Shown here: one piece after another, positions 16,789-26,340 of the stretch
Layout: every line of letters starts with the position of its first letter
Numbering within the stretch: the first letter of the stretch is position 1
NCBI RefSeq assembly: GCF_900107275.1
Contig: NZ_FNPI01000004.1
Span: forward strand, 248,001 to 312,000
Source of the DNA: Evansella caseinilytica
GTDB taxonomy: Bacteria > Bacillota > Bacilli > Bacillales > Salisediminibacteriaceae
Length of the DNA: 64,000 bases
Direction of reading: 5' to 3'
Notes under the pieces: generated by a model
Seen by the model: the letters and a program-made list of their open reading frames with translations, nothing else
What the model was told of the DNA's origin: nothing
Database searches by the model: none
Made by a program: the position numbers and the translations under genes

Positions 16789-18303
16789 ATGAAGCGGTTA
16801 ACCAAGTCTTTGACGAAAGCGGAAATATCAACAGCTGTAAACTATACTAGATTGGAAGATTTACCGGAAAAAGTCGTTCAGTTTGGGGAGGGAAACTTTT
16901 TACGGTGCTTTATCGATTGGATGCTTCAGCAAATGAATAATCAAGGAGTCTTCAATGGCCGTGCCGTTCTCGTTCAGCCGATCGCCCACGGTCCGGTGAT
17001 CGACATGCTGAATGAGCAGGATGGATTATACACCGTTGTGTTAAGAGGCATTCAAAATGGCGAAACCGTCGACACAAGCGAAGTCATATCGTCAGTATCA
17101 AGGGGATTGAATCCATATACCCAGTGGGAAGAAGTTTTGGCACTGGCGGCATCGCCCGATTTGGAAATCGTATTTTCAAATACAACCGAAGCCGGCATCA
17201 CGTATTTGAAAGAAGCGTACGTGGAAGGGAAGACACCGGAATCTTATCCAGCAAAATTAACATCCTTCTTATTCTGTAGATTCCAAGAATTGGAAGGTAG
17301 CGGCGATTCCGGACTGGTAATCGTCCCATGTGAATTAATTGAGGAAAATGCAATAAAATTAAAGGAGCTTGTGCTGCGGCACGCGGCGGAGTGGGAGCTG
17401 CCAAAGGAATTTGTCAGATGGATCAATGAAGATAATCATTTTTGCAACACGCTGGTAGACCGAATTGTCACCGGATACCCGAAGGATTCCGTTGATGAGT
17501 TTCACCGTTTGTTAGGCTACGAAGACAAGCTGATTACTGTTGGCGAGCCGTATCATATGTTTGCTGTCGACGGCGATGAAACCGTTCAGGAAAAAATCCC
17601 GTTTCACAAAGCCGGTCTGAATATTCGTTGGGGAGACATTACTCCTCACCGGGAATTAAAGGTCCGCTTATTGAACGGCCCGCACACAATGATGTTTTCC
17701 GTCGCTTACCTTGCCGGTGTTGACACCGTACTGCAAGCGATGGAGGATGCCGTTCTGCGGAAATTCATTGACAAAGGTTTTCACGAATTGACACCGACTG
17801 TATACGCGGGAGAGGACGAAAAAAACGCCTTCGTGCAGGCTGTAACAGAACGCTTTTTAAACCCGTATAATAAGCATTTCCTGCTGGATATCGGACTAAA
17901 CGCTGTCTATAAGTTCAAGTCGCGGCTGCTGCCGTCCGTCGAACGCTATATCGAGAGCAAAGGTACATTGCCGAAAACGATCGTCTTTTCGCTTGCCGCT
18001 TTATTCGCCTTTTACCGTCCTGTCCGGCGAGACGGCAAGGCACTGGTTGGTGAACGCGACGGCATGGAATATACTATGCGGGAAAATGAAAATGTCATTG
18101 ATGCTATTTATACAACATGGAATAAGTTCTCTGCTAATGAAACGACGTTATCACAATTCGTTGCCACTTTATTGGGCGATACATCGATTTGGGATAAAGA
18201 CCTGAATAATCTGCCGGGGTTAACAAACGCTGTAACAGCTGATTTACAGCAGATTCTTGAACAGGGGATGAGGGCGGCTGTGGAAGCGCTAGTCAGCAAG
18301 TAA
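16789..18303 (+). CDS. uxaB: Tagaturonate reductase (altronate oxidoreductase)
   Basis: The chosen start is ATG 16789, with AGAGG eight bases upstream; GTG 16780 is in frame but overlaps that site. The 504-residue protein is a mannitol-dehydrogenase-family oxidoreductase: an N-terminal Rossmann segment VVQFGEGNFLRCFIDWML binds NAD, and the C-terminal helical domain carries LNGPHTMMFSVAYLAG with catalytic residues. UxaB reduces tagaturonate to altronate, linking UxaC to UxaA. It follows uxaA by 110 bases in the same direction and is followed by an intrinsic terminator. Confidence 0.95.
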   Translation: MKRLTKSLTKAEISTAVNYTRLEDLPEKVVQFGEGNFLRCFIDWMLQQMNNQGVFNGRAVLVQPIAHGPVIDMLNEQDGLYTVVLRGIQNGETVDTSEVISSVSRGLNPYTQWEEVLALAASPDLEIVFSNTTEAGITYLKEAYVEGKTPESYPAKLTSFLFCRFQELEGSGDSGLVIVPCELIEENAIKLKELVLRHAAEWELPKEFVRWINEDNHFCNTLVDRIVTGYPKDSVDEFHRLLGYEDKLITVGEPYHMFAVDGDETVQEKIPFHKAGLNIRWGDITPHRELKVRLLNGPHTMMFSVAYLAGVDTVLQAMEDAVLRKFIDKGFHELTPTVYAGEDEKNAFVQAVTERFLNPYNKHFLLDIGLNAVYKFKSRLLPSVERYIESKGTLPKTIVFSLAALFAFYRPVRRDGKALVGERDGMEYTMRENENVIDAIYTTWNKFSANETTLSQFVATLLGDTSIWDKDLNNLPGLTNAVTADLQQILEQGMRAAVEALVSK

Positions 18304-18376
18304 CAACCGAACAACGCAAATAGCTATCGCTGCTGTGGCGGAATGAGCTTTGTTCTTTAAAAAACTAAATTGCTCT

Positions 18377-18410
18377 GGGGTGTCTCCAATAACTGGGACA
18401 CCTCTTTTAT
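18377..18410 (+). terminator. Terminator after uxaB
   Basis: GGGGTGTCTCC and GGGACACCTC pair across a short loop, followed by TTTTAT. The sequence resembles the GGTGTCTC-type terminators at 23581, 25814 and 27884. Confidence 0.75.
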
Positions 18411-18496
18411 AATGTATTCAACGAGCAGAAGTATATTGAAATCAGGATTTGCAACTTTCATTTTAAAATACCGTCAAAGTAATTGGAGGGATACTA

Positions 18497-18871
18497 ATGA
18501 AAAAATTACATATATTATTGATCGCTGTTGGATTCATATTGGTTGGTTGTTTGGAAGAGCAAGGAAAAGAAATAAGTGAACCTCAGAATGAAAGTAGTCC
18601 TGAAACAGTCACTTCTAAAATGAATTCCTTAGAACTGAAAGAACCAGAAGAAATAGATATTTTTACAAAAGCAGTAAGTGAATCAAATAAAGAATCAGGT
18701 ATTGTTAATATGACAAATCCACAGTATCAATTCAGTATCGGTGAAGAAACTTATTTCCTTTGGATTACAGAAGAATCAGGAACAATAATGAACACAAAAG
18801 ATACCCATACCATTTACTCGCTATCCAGTAATTCAGTCAAAGAAATTTATAACTTTGTTAGTAAGGGTTAA
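18497..18871 (+). CDS. Small lipoprotein of unknown function
   Basis: The ATG at 18497 with TTGGAGGG upstream encodes 124 residues. An N-terminal signal segment MKKLHILLIAVGFILVGC ends in a lipobox (LVGC, Cys18), so the mature protein should be a membrane-anchored lipoprotein. An acidic, serine-rich linker follows, then a small domain with NPQYQFSIGEETYFLWI and a YSLSSNSVKEIYNF ending. That pattern recalls short Bacillus lipoproteins of unknown function. The gene is flanked by terminators and looks monocistronic; its A+T content is higher than that of its neighbours, possibly indicating separate acquisition. Confidence 0.75.
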   Translation: MKKLHILLIAVGFILVGCLEEQGKEISEPQNESSPETVTSKMNSLELKEPEEIDIFTKAVSESNKESGIVNMTNPQYQFSIGEETYFLWITEESGTIMNTKDTHTIYSLSSNSVKEIYNFVSKG

Positions 18872-19115
18872 AATATTTCGTTAAACTAACAAGTGTCGTA
18901 AGTGCAGTTAGGAAAGAAAATTGTGAAAAGTTGTTTTAGTAGGGCAGGGGGAAAACGAGTGCAAGGATATAATGTTTTAATGATATATGCTGGGGAAGGA
19001 AATATTGGTCATATGATTGAACAGGTCAATATGGTCAAGGAAAAAATACTATCTGATAACCTTTCTCTTTCTGGTGAATAATCCCCTTTTACGACGGAAA
19101 TTCAGAGTGTTAGTT
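18872..19115. other. Gene-poor interval with a doubtful 40-codon frame
   Basis: A frame at 18959-19081 (GTG start, GGGCAGGGGG nearby) would encode 40 residues beginning MQGYNVLMIYAGEGNIGHMI. Its ribosome binding site is unconvincing and it may be the relic of a longer gene. Nothing else is visible here. Confidence 0.3.
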
Positions 19116-19326
19116 AAAAAAAAGCAATAAGCGAAGCCGCTGCATCTTGTTAAAAGCCCGATAGGAGTGGTCTCCTATCGAGCGGCAGCGACGAGTAAAG
19201 CTACGATGCCTTTCCCACCGAGTTGTCTCGACGGATAGTCATCTTAGCTGTGCTTGCAGAGGAAGAGACAAGCACGGAGCCATTGTCCTGATATTTTTTA
19301 ATCGTTTTGGTTTTGACACAGCTCCT
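19116..19326 (+). repeat. Family B dispersed repeat, copy 1
   Basis: This copy shares long blocks with the copy at 27884-28134: AGCGAAGCCGCTGCATCTT, AGCTACGATGCCTTTCCCA, then TGTCTCGACGGATAGTCATC and TGCTTGCAGAGGAAGAGACA. It ends in TTTTGACACAGCTCC. The left GGGGGTGTCTC hairpin end is missing or degenerate. It contains a CCCGATAGGAG...CTCCTATCG hairpin shared with the copies at 52 and 58 kb. There is no coding capacity. Confidence 0.8.
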
Positions 19327-19474
19327 TTTATCAAAGAATGTGTTCAATTAACTGTGAAATGCACGACTGTTATTTAGATCATGAATTTCCCTTCTTCATT
19401 CCCAAACTGAATCAACGTTACTTTTGAAAGCAGCAGTCCAAACCTGCCGATAAAGCCGGCTTTGAACATGTGCT

Positions 19475-20146
19475 TTATGAGTACGTACCGGCAGCAGCCT
19501 CTTTTTCTTCCTTTTCCTGTTCCAGCTTCTCTTTCTTTGCTGCCAACGCTTTAAATGCCAGATTAACACACCACATGATAAAAAAGGCTGGGATACTGAT
19601 GCTGAAAAATGGTACCAAACCGGGAATTTTCATGAACACATAATATAGAACAGCGAGGCCGGCGGCCATGAAAACAGTGATGTGAAAATTGGCGATTCCA
19701 AACATCACGGCATATTTAAAATATTGGTTGAACTTGATGTCAAAGTGAACATACACCGGAATAAGATAAATGACAAGGATGAAATAAAGAATTCCCGCCA
19801 GAAAAAGCACGGTCAGGAGGAAGGTGTGCAATGCTCCATCCACCAGCGCTAAATACTGCAAATCAATATATAATACATACCCTGCTGCTGCGATAATCAA
19901 CCCGAAAATATTTCCCTTGATAAATTCTTTTTTGTAAGCGGAAAAAAATGTTTTAAATATCGGAATCTCTGTATCTCCCATAATCCACTTTCTAACGACA
20001 GCAAACATCGCGATTGAAGCAGGCATCAGCCCGAGGAGAACGGCTCCGACGAGCGTGAATAAGATCCATAATAAATTGATGATTGCCAGGCGCATAATCC
20101 ATTCACTGAGGCGGTAAAAACCACCCATTAATCCTTCCATTTGCAT
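19475..20146 (-). CDS. YesL-like DUF624 membrane protein
   Basis: Start ATG at 20146 has AAGAGGG upstream, giving 223 residues; a TTG start further out at 20221 is less likely. The protein has about five hydrophobic helices and the DUF624 pattern beginning MEGLMGGFYRLSEWIMRLAIINLLWILFTLVG. YesL-family proteins occur in Bacillales pectin/rhamnogalacturonan clusters beside AraC-type regulators and ABC transporters; their role is unknown. The C-terminus is a charged EKLEQEKEEKEAAAG tail. It is transcribed away from the YesS-like regulator across a ~1-kb gap. Confidence 0.85.
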   Translation of the reverse strand: MQMEGLMGGFYRLSEWIMRLAIINLLWILFTLVGAVLLGLMPASIAMFAVVRKWIMGDTEIPIFKTFFSAYKKEFIKGNIFGLIIAAAGYVLYIDLQYLALVDGALHTFLLTVLFLAGILYFILVIYLIPVYVHFDIKFNQYFKYAVMFGIANFHITVFMAAGLAVLYYVFMKIPGLVPFFSISIPAFFIMWCVNLAFKALAAKKEKLEQEKEEKEAAAGTYS

Positions 20147-21179
20147 ATCTATCCCTCTTTTCTTGTTACGTTTCTGTCCGTTTGCTTGCATCGAACCGTA
20201 AGCGTTTACTTTTCTATGCAAAACGATAATCGTATGTTTCCAAAGCGTTGCTGTTACCTTTTCTCCCTGCCTATCAGCGGGGCAGAAGCCGAAAGACTGG
20301 CGTTTTCTTCAAACTCCTTCTACGCTTATTTTACCATAGTTCCGTTCAGATTTTATCATCTAACTGCAAATTGATTACTTATTTTGCATAACAAACTGAA
20401 AAATCCGATAGTAATTATTGATGAAATCGATATGGACAATAATCGACTTGAAGCCGAACAGATCTCAGACAGGCGAAAAGCAGGGAAGTAAACTTGAAAA
20501 TAAGCAGCGGCTTGCTCAGCGCATCGTGGCAGTTCAAAAAGAAAGCGTTTTTTAACTGCCACCTTGGACTTTCCGGCATTGCATGTTGTTTTCCTGCCAA
20601 TTGGCGGAGCAAGAGCCGAAAATTTCCCCATTTCTTCAAACACTTCCTTGATTATTTGCCGCAGGTTTACTTCTCATTAAACAAAAACTAAAAAACAGTG
20701 AAAAAAAATGGTATAATAGAAACATAGTTATTGCACTGGCGCAATACTTGCAAGGCTTCACCAATATTTTTGCCGATCTTTCCGAAAGTACTGGCTTTTT
20801 GAACACCCTCATTAACCTAAAACCCTTCATTTTTCACTCAGAAACAAACTTTCAAATTTTGTTCACAAAAGGGCGCTATTTCCTTTTGCGCTGCAGCCAG
20901 GTCCTGCCCGGCTTTTTATGCATAACAACAATTTAAAAACTGCTTCAAATATGGAAAGCAATCAGGGACAAGGGGAGCGGGACGCAGCATTCACCCGCAT
21001 AGAACGAACGCCGGAAGCAGGCGGGGACTTCCCCATTCCGTTCAGCAATGCACTGTCACGAATTTGTCGGACATAGAAAAGAAATGTATTTTTGGACAGG
21101 CCATCATTTTTTGGCTCATACTGCAATAATAACAGAAATGTAAGCGTAAACATATGCGTCAGATTAGGAGGAAACGCGA
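20147..21179. other. One-kilobase gap between the YesL-like and YesS-like genes
   Basis: No intact gene is visible. A strong hairpin at 20526-20562 pairs GTGGCAGTT with AACTGCCAC around an A/T-rich inner stem. A single family A-type end, CTTTTTGAACACC, ends at ~20811. A 35-codon frame at ~20391 containing NPIVIIDEIDMDNNR looks like a decayed fragment. A cre-like sequence, GTAAGCGTTTAC (20198-20209), lies ahead of the YesL-like gene, and a perfect cre match is listed separately. Confidence 0.5.
21138..21153 (+). promoter_or_regulatory. cre site upstream of the YesS-like regulator
   Basis: ATGTAAGCGTAAACAT matches the Bacillus cre consensus WTGNAANCGNWWNCAW at every position. It lies 27 bases before the start codon, so CcpA would probably repress this regulator when preferred sugars are present. 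Confidence 0.75.
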
Positions 21180-23474
21180 TTGTGGAATAAAAGCTTGTTA
21201 TCGAAATTAATTATGTTCGGCTGCGTAATTAGTATTTTGCCAGTTATAATCGTAGGAACGTTTTCCTATTTTCAGTCAGCTACAGTGATCCAATCCAAAG
21301 TGAACGAAGAAAAAGTTCAATTAATCAGGCAAATTAATTCAAATGTCGAACAAGTGTTGAAAACGGTGAATTATTCCTTTAATACAATAATTGATTCATC
21401 CACTATGTACCATGCTTTAAACGTGGAAATGATTGCTTATGACTTTCAAATTCAGCGCGAGCTGCGGAAAGAGCTGATGAATTTACAATCGATGGAAACA
21501 CAAGTGGAGGATATCTTTATTATCAATGCACAAAACAATTGGCTGCTGAACAATACCGGTGTAAGAAGACTGAATGAACATTCCGACCGGGAGAAGTACT
21601 TATCGTTCTTGGATCTTACTGAAAATTCTTCCTGGATGTTGCTGAGGAACAGCGATTTTGCTGAATCGATTTCCAAAAGTGACTGTTCCTATACTATCAG
21701 CCTGGTAAAAAAATTACCGATTAAGCGAAGCTTTAAATACGGCCTGGCTTTCGCCAACATTCCTGCCTGCAGCATCGCTAAAATGATCAATGTCGATGAG
21801 GATTCGGAACAATTCATGATTATTGATGGCAATGAACAAATTATCATTCATAACAATAAGGAAATGATCGGAAAATATCTGTACGAGCTCGACTATTTTC
21901 CTGACGAGGAATTCCCGGAAAACTACGGGCAATTTGAGACGATCATTGACGGCAAAGCTTATACAGTCACATATCTTCACTCCGATTTTAACGATTGGAC
22001 TTATTTATCCCTGTATTCTATCGATGCGCTTACAACGGAAGCGAAAAAAATCGGCCATGTGACTGTATATACGATGTTGCTTATTATCTCGATATCGCTT
22101 GCGGCCGTGTGGCTGATCACGAGAAAAATTTATTCGCCAGTAAACAAGCTCGTCAAATACATAGAAGATCAGCTTCCAGATAATGAAAACAAAAAAGAAA
22201 ATGAGCTCGAACTGATTGAACAACAAATGAAGGATTTATTTTCATCTAATTCCGATATGGGAAACCAGTTGAAAGAACATACCCATCAGGTCCGCGCTTT
22301 GTTCTTAAATCGGCTTTTTCTTGGGCAGGCAAAAAGCAGGGAAATAGAAGAAAAGATAAGTTATTTTCAGCTGTCAGACCAAGTTGCAGCCTGGAGCAGT
22401 CTGACAGTCATTACACTGCAAATCGATACGCTCGATAATTCAACTTATCAGGCGAAAGATATGGAGCTCCTCATCTTCGCCGTTACCAATATTGTAGAAG
22501 AAACAATTCCGGCTGAAAACCGCTTTCCGATGGTCTGGATGGATCAGACATTGGTATGTCTTGTCGGGGGAATCAGCGACAGTAAGACGGATATCGAGAC
22601 CTTTATTTATGACATTACGGAAGAGCTTCATCATAATATAGAAAAATGGCTGAATATTTCTGTCAGCTTAGGAATAAGCCTGCCGTTTCGCGAACTAAAG
22701 GAGGCAGCGAGAGCCTTTCAGGAAGGCGTTGAGGCATTAAAGCAGCGGATAAAGCTCGGCAAAGGGGTCATTGTTCACTACAGCAGCGTCAATTCAGGAA
22801 AGCATTCGATTATTTATGATTATCCAAGCAGAACGGAAGAGGAATTGATCGTTGCAATTAAAATCGCAGATAAGGACAAGGCGCTGCAACAATTGGAAAG
22901 CTGGATGGAAAAAACCTTTTCCATTCCACAATCGCCGCGAGAATATCAAATTTCGATGATGCGTTTGCTGAATAATTTGCTGATGGTGAAGCAGGAAAAC
23001 GGCATCAGCTTCAAGCAGTTGAAGATAACTCACGAATCACTGTATGAAGAGCTTTTGACATTGGATATGAAAGAAGAAATACGCGAATGGTTTGAAACAA
23101 GGCTGATTATTCCATTAATCCATGTCTTTCGCGAGCGAAGAAATTCGCAGTTTCAAAACCTTTCGGAAAAAATTATCAATCTCATTCACAATCATTATGA
23201 CAAAGACATTACATTGGAGGAATGTGCGGCGCAATTACATTATAATGCCAATTATTTAAGCAGCGTTTTCCGCCAGGAAACAAACTACACATTCAGCGAA
23301 TATTTAGCAAACTACCGCTTAAAGCTTGCTAAGCAATGGCTGACGAAAACGGAAATGACGGTGAAGGAAATTGCCGACAAGCTAAGGTATACTAACTCGC
23401 AAAATTTTATCCGGTCATTTAAAAAGCTGGAAAAGATGACACCTGGTCAATACAGGCAAATGAATAAAGTATGA
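21180..23474 (+). CDS. YesS-like membrane-bound AraC-family regulator
   Basis: A TTG start at 21180 with TTAGGAGG upstream gives 764 residues (B. subtilis YesS is about 761). It has a transmembrane helix near residues 10-30, a large extracytoplasmic sensor of the double-Cache type, and a second helix near 293-315 (VYTMLLIISISLAAVWLI). A cytosolic linker follows, then a C-terminal AraC/XylS double helix-turn-helix (about 660-760) with the ending KEIADKLRYTNSQNFIRSFK and PGQYR. The protein probably senses an external sugar or pectin fragment and activates the transporter genes downstream. A perfect cre box precedes it and a terminator follows. Confidence 0.9.
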   Translation: MWNKSLLSKLIMFGCVISILPVIIVGTFSYFQSATVIQSKVNEEKVQLIRQINSNVEQVLKTVNYSFNTIIDSSTMYHALNVEMIAYDFQIQRELRKELMNLQSMETQVEDIFIINAQNNWLLNNTGVRRLNEHSDREKYLSFLDLTENSSWMLLRNSDFAESISKSDCSYTISLVKKLPIKRSFKYGLAFANIPACSIAKMINVDEDSEQFMIIDGNEQIIIHNNKEMIGKYLYELDYFPDEEFPENYGQFETIIDGKAYTVTYLHSDFNDWTYLSLYSIDALTTEAKKIGHVTVYTMLLIISISLAAVWLITRKIYSPVNKLVKYIEDQLPDNENKKENELELIEQQMKDLFSSNSDMGNQLKEHTHQVRALFLNRLFLGQAKSREIEEKISYFQLSDQVAAWSSLTVITLQIDTLDNSTYQAKDMELLIFAVTNIVEETIPAENRFPMVWMDQTLVCLVGGISDSKTDIETFIYDITEELHHNIEKWLNISVSLGISLPFRELKEAARAFQEGVEALKQRIKLGKGVIVHYSSVNSGKHSIIYDYPSRTEEELIVAIKIADKDKALQQLESWMEKTFSIPQSPREYQISMMRLLNNLLMVKQENGISFKQLKITHESLYEELLTLDMKEEIREWFETRLIIPLIHVFRERRNSQFQNLSEKIINLIHNHYDKDITLEECAAQLHYNANYLSSVFRQETNYTFSEYLANYRLKLAKQWLTKTEMTVKEIADKLRYTNSQNFIRSFKKLEKMTPGQYRQMNKV

Positions 23475-23580
23475 TATTGTATTTTCACAATCTACCGGCT
23501 TTAGATTACTTGCAAAGGGAAAAGCAGCGGGCCGCTTCAGAACGATCATCTACATGAGTTCCATACGAAACGGTAGAGGA

Positions 23581-23622
23581 TATCTCAAAAGGTTTCATCA
23601 GCCTTTTGAGATATATTTTTTT
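23581..23622 (+). terminator. Terminator after the YesS-like gene
   Basis: TATCTCAAAAGG and CCTTTTGAGATA form a 12-bp perfect stem, followed by TATTTTTTTTG. Confidence 0.92.
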
Positions 23623-23826
23623 TGATGTAGAGGAAAAGTAGCTTCATTTTTTGCTAGTTCCTGCAGCGCCGATTGTTATTGCCCAAGCTGTCCCCACACC
23701 GCAAAGTGTAAACTTGATAATCAATTGCTTAGATTTTCTGAAAAAGCTTATCTGATTAGAGTTTTTGGCATATGGAATGAGGTAATGATTATATGCGAAA
23801 TCATTTCCGAGTAATAGAATTTAGGT

Positions 23827-23844
23827 GATAACAACGTTTGTTTT
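23827..23844 (+). promoter_or_regulatory. LacI-type operator, degenerate
   Basis: GATAACAACGTTTGTTTT shares the AACAACGTT core with the uxaA palindrome, with a partly degenerate right half. It is ~380 bases before the solute-binding protein gene. Confidence 0.6.
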
Positions 23845-23990
23845 TTGGGAATTGGGGGTGAAGCTTCACAAAATCTTATATCGCAGCTCCGTTGTGTGAA
23901 TGGAAGGGAACAAAGCCAGTCAAAAAGCCAGCCAGTGCAAGGAAAAAGTTATTGAAGTGAAGGAAAATCTCGTCTCACTATTTCACCGGA

Positions 23991-24006
23991 TTGAAAGCGT
24001 TATCAT
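23991..24006 (+). promoter_or_regulatory. cre site upstream of the solute-binding protein
   Basis: TTGAAAGCGTTATCAT fits the cre consensus WTGNAANCGNWWNCAW at all positions, implying CcpA-dependent carbon catabolite control of the importer. Confidence 0.75.
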
Positions 24007-24223
24007 TATTGTTGAGGAGTTCTGCTCAGCGTAACTCTTAGGAATCATTCATTATATGACAGATAATGACCTGGCTATACCATGCATTCGCTGAGGTAAA
24101 AAGAAAAAAGCACGCTTGCATCGTTTGTTTCAACCTGCATTCTTCAGGACGACAAATGTATGACTGATAATGTTTCAGCCGGCAGTATTGGAACATTGAG
24201 GAAAAAACAGGAGGGTTAATTCG

Positions 24224-25774
24224 ATGAAGAAATCAAGTAAACTGTTATCTTTATTACTGTCCTCATTTCTGGCAGCTGCAGTATTGACAGCATGTGGGGA
24301 AGATACCTCATCCGGCGGCGGCAACAATGAAAGCGATAATAATGATGCGCAGGATCAAGCAGGTGAAATGGGGGAAGAACCGTACACGCTAACAGCAATG
24401 TACAATCTTCACACCCCGGAGACGCCGGATGATTACTTAAAGGAACTGTTGGAGGAAGCAACGAACACCAAACTGGACATCCAGTGGGTGCCGGACGGGA
24501 ATTATGAAGAAAGATTGAACACGGCATTTGCCACAAACACATTGCCGCAAGTAGTGCCGATGGGATTTAATATGTTCAATCAGTTCAAGGACGCCATCCG
24601 CGCCGATCAATTCTGGGAAATCGAGCCGTTTCTGGACGAGTTTGAGAACTTGCGCAAGCTGAAGCCGGAAGTGCTGGATAATACGAGAGTGGACGGAAAG
24701 CTTTATTCCCTTTATCAAGGAAGACCGCTGTCACGGCAAGGACTGATTTATCGCAAGGACTGGGCGGACAACTTAGGTCTTGAAGCGCCGACGACGACGG
24801 AGGAAGTTTTTGAAATGGCAAGGGCGTTTACGGAAGATGACCCGAACCAGTCAGGCAAGGACGATACCATCGGTCTGACCGACCGCAACGATTTAATTTA
24901 CGGTGCCTTTAAAACGATCGCTTCCTGGTTCGGCACGCCAAACTACTGGGGAGAAAAAGACGGGGAACTGCTTCCGGAATTCATGTTTGACGAGTACATT
25001 GAAACGATGGATTTTGTAAAGGAGTTACATGAAAGCGGCTACATGAATCAGGATTTCCCAGTGACAAGCAAGGATGACCAGCAGGCGATGTTCAAAAACG
25101 GAACTGCTGGGATGTATATCGGGTCGCTTCCGGATGTTATGAGCATTTATAATGATGCCAAGGATTTGAACCCGGATGTGGAATACGATGTTCAAAACTA
25201 TATTGAAGGTCCCGACGGGGAATATGGAATCTGGGCGATACCTGGTTATGCAAGTGTTGTACTGTTTCCAAAATCGGCGATAGCAACAGAGGACGAGTTG
25301 AGAAAGGTGCTGGCATTCTATGATAAGCTGATGACGGCCGAAGTGGCTAATCTGCTTATCTGGGGTGTCGAAGGAGAACATTATCAGGTGGTAGACGATG
25401 GAGTAGAGACATTGGAAGATAACCGGCAAAAAATTGATACGCAAGTACGCCCGTTTCTGTCGATGGAAATCGGCGAACCGGAAACGAGCGGCAGGTATGA
25501 AATGGTGGCAACCTATGAAGTGAAAGCCAAAGCTGATGCTCTCGTTATCGATAATGAAAACTACTTGATCCAAGACCCGACAATTGTGTTGGATTCCGAC
25601 ACATACATTACCCACAATGACCGCTTACAGCAAATGATTGACGACGCAACATACAAATATATTCTCAGGCAAATCGATCTTGACGGATTTAATGATGTCG
25701 TTGAAAAATGGAAAAATGAAGGCGGCAACGATATCATTGCCGAATTCAATGACTCTTACCAGTCGATGAAATAA
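24224..25774 (+). CDS. Extracellular solute-binding lipoprotein 1 (LplA-like)
   Basis: ATG 24224 follows CAGGAGGG. The 516-residue protein has a lipoprotein signal ending LTACGEDTS (lipobox LTAC, Cys near residue 24), a Gly/Asn/Asp-rich linker, and a family-1 solute-binding domain of the large LplA/YtcQ type. It should capture a pectin-derived oligosaccharide outside the membrane and deliver it to the LplB/LplC-type permeases encoded at 28-30 kb. It is a near duplicate of the next gene: from YTLTAMYNLHTPETPDDYL to the end the two differ at only scattered residues. A LacI operator and cre site lie upstream and a terminator follows. Confidence 0.92.
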   Translation: MKKSSKLLSLLLSSFLAAAVLTACGEDTSSGGGNNESDNNDAQDQAGEMGEEPYTLTAMYNLHTPETPDDYLKELLEEATNTKLDIQWVPDGNYEERLNTAFATNTLPQVVPMGFNMFNQFKDAIRADQFWEIEPFLDEFENLRKLKPEVLDNTRVDGKLYSLYQGRPLSRQGLIYRKDWADNLGLEAPTTTEEVFEMARAFTEDDPNQSGKDDTIGLTDRNDLIYGAFKTIASWFGTPNYWGEKDGELLPEFMFDEYIETMDFVKELHESGYMNQDFPVTSKDDQQAMFKNGTAGMYIGSLPDVMSIYNDAKDLNPDVEYDVQNYIEGPDGEYGIWAIPGYASVVLFPKSAIATEDELRKVLAFYDKLMTAEVANLLIWGVEGEHYQVVDDGVETLEDNRQKIDTQVRPFLSMEIGEPETSGRYEMVATYEVKAKADALVIDNENYLIQDPTIVLDSDTYITHNDRLQQMIDDATYKYILRQIDLDGFNDVVEKWKNEGGNDIIAEFNDSYQSMK

Positions 25775-25813
25775 ACACACTGGTGTAGGTGTACGGCATC
25801 TATCGCTATGTAG

Positions 25814-25860
25814 TGGTGTCTCTGAAGGCAAAATAACCTTTGGAGACACCATTTTCTATT
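25814..25860 (+). terminator. Terminator after solute-binding protein 1
   Basis: GGTGTCTCTGAAGG and CCTTTGGAGACACC pair almost fully and are followed by ATTTTCTATT, so the two tandem copies are probably not one simple transcript. Confidence 0.8.
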
Positions 25861-26340
25861 ATAAGTGCATGTTCAAAAAAATTGCCTTTCATCTTTTTCA
25901 ACATACATGATTCAACTTTAATGCTCGTGAAATGAGTCCGGTCAATTTGATTGCGGTTCACGCGATTACGGTTCAAGTGGTCCGGACTCAGGCTGCTTCA
26001 CACCATATCGTAATTACTACCATCTCTCATTCCATCGTATCCACCTTGCGCTAACATGTTACCTTGAGGCGTCTTCAGTATGAGCGAATTTGTCTCAAAT
26101 TGAGAATAAAAAAGGGATTGATCCTCACTTTAGCAAAATTAATATATTATATAGAGATATTCAAAAAGTCCAGTATATAATCATTTTCTTAGTTTGATAA
26201 CGTTTTTCTGGAATTATTTTCTCAACGGATGCTCATTGTTTAACAATATGAGGAATTGATTATTTCTAAAATAACAGGTATCCACTATCATTTGATATTG
26301 TAAGTGAGAGAAAACATAATAAACGCGGGAGGGGACTTAC
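25861..26340. other. Gap between the duplicated solute-binding protein genes
   Basis: It holds a family A-like end (TGCATGTTCAAAAAAATTG, about 25867-25885) and an inverted family C unit (25921-26000). A weak operator-like TTGATAACGTTTTTC (26194-26208) sits at a place comparable to the better operator before the first copy. No gene is visible. Confidence 0.55.
25921..26000 (-). repeat. Family C repeat, inverted unit
   Basis: Read on the minus strand, this copy contains CCTGAGTCCGGACC, GAACCGTAATCGCGTGAACC and TCAAATTGACCGGACTCA, in the same order as the tandem units at 40213-40412. Confidence 0.7.

Larger units (their letters stand above)
23623..24223. other. Regulatory region before the first solute-binding protein
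   Basis: About 600 bases without a gene. It contains a LacI-type operator and a perfect cre match, listed separately, and ends in the CAGGAGGG ribosome binding site at 24208-24215. Confidence 0.6.

Noticed and set aside
20391-20492. AAA-ATPase Walker B-like fragment NPIVIIDEIDMDNNR
   Set aside because: Only ~35 codons without a ribosome binding site or flanking domain; at most a fossil.
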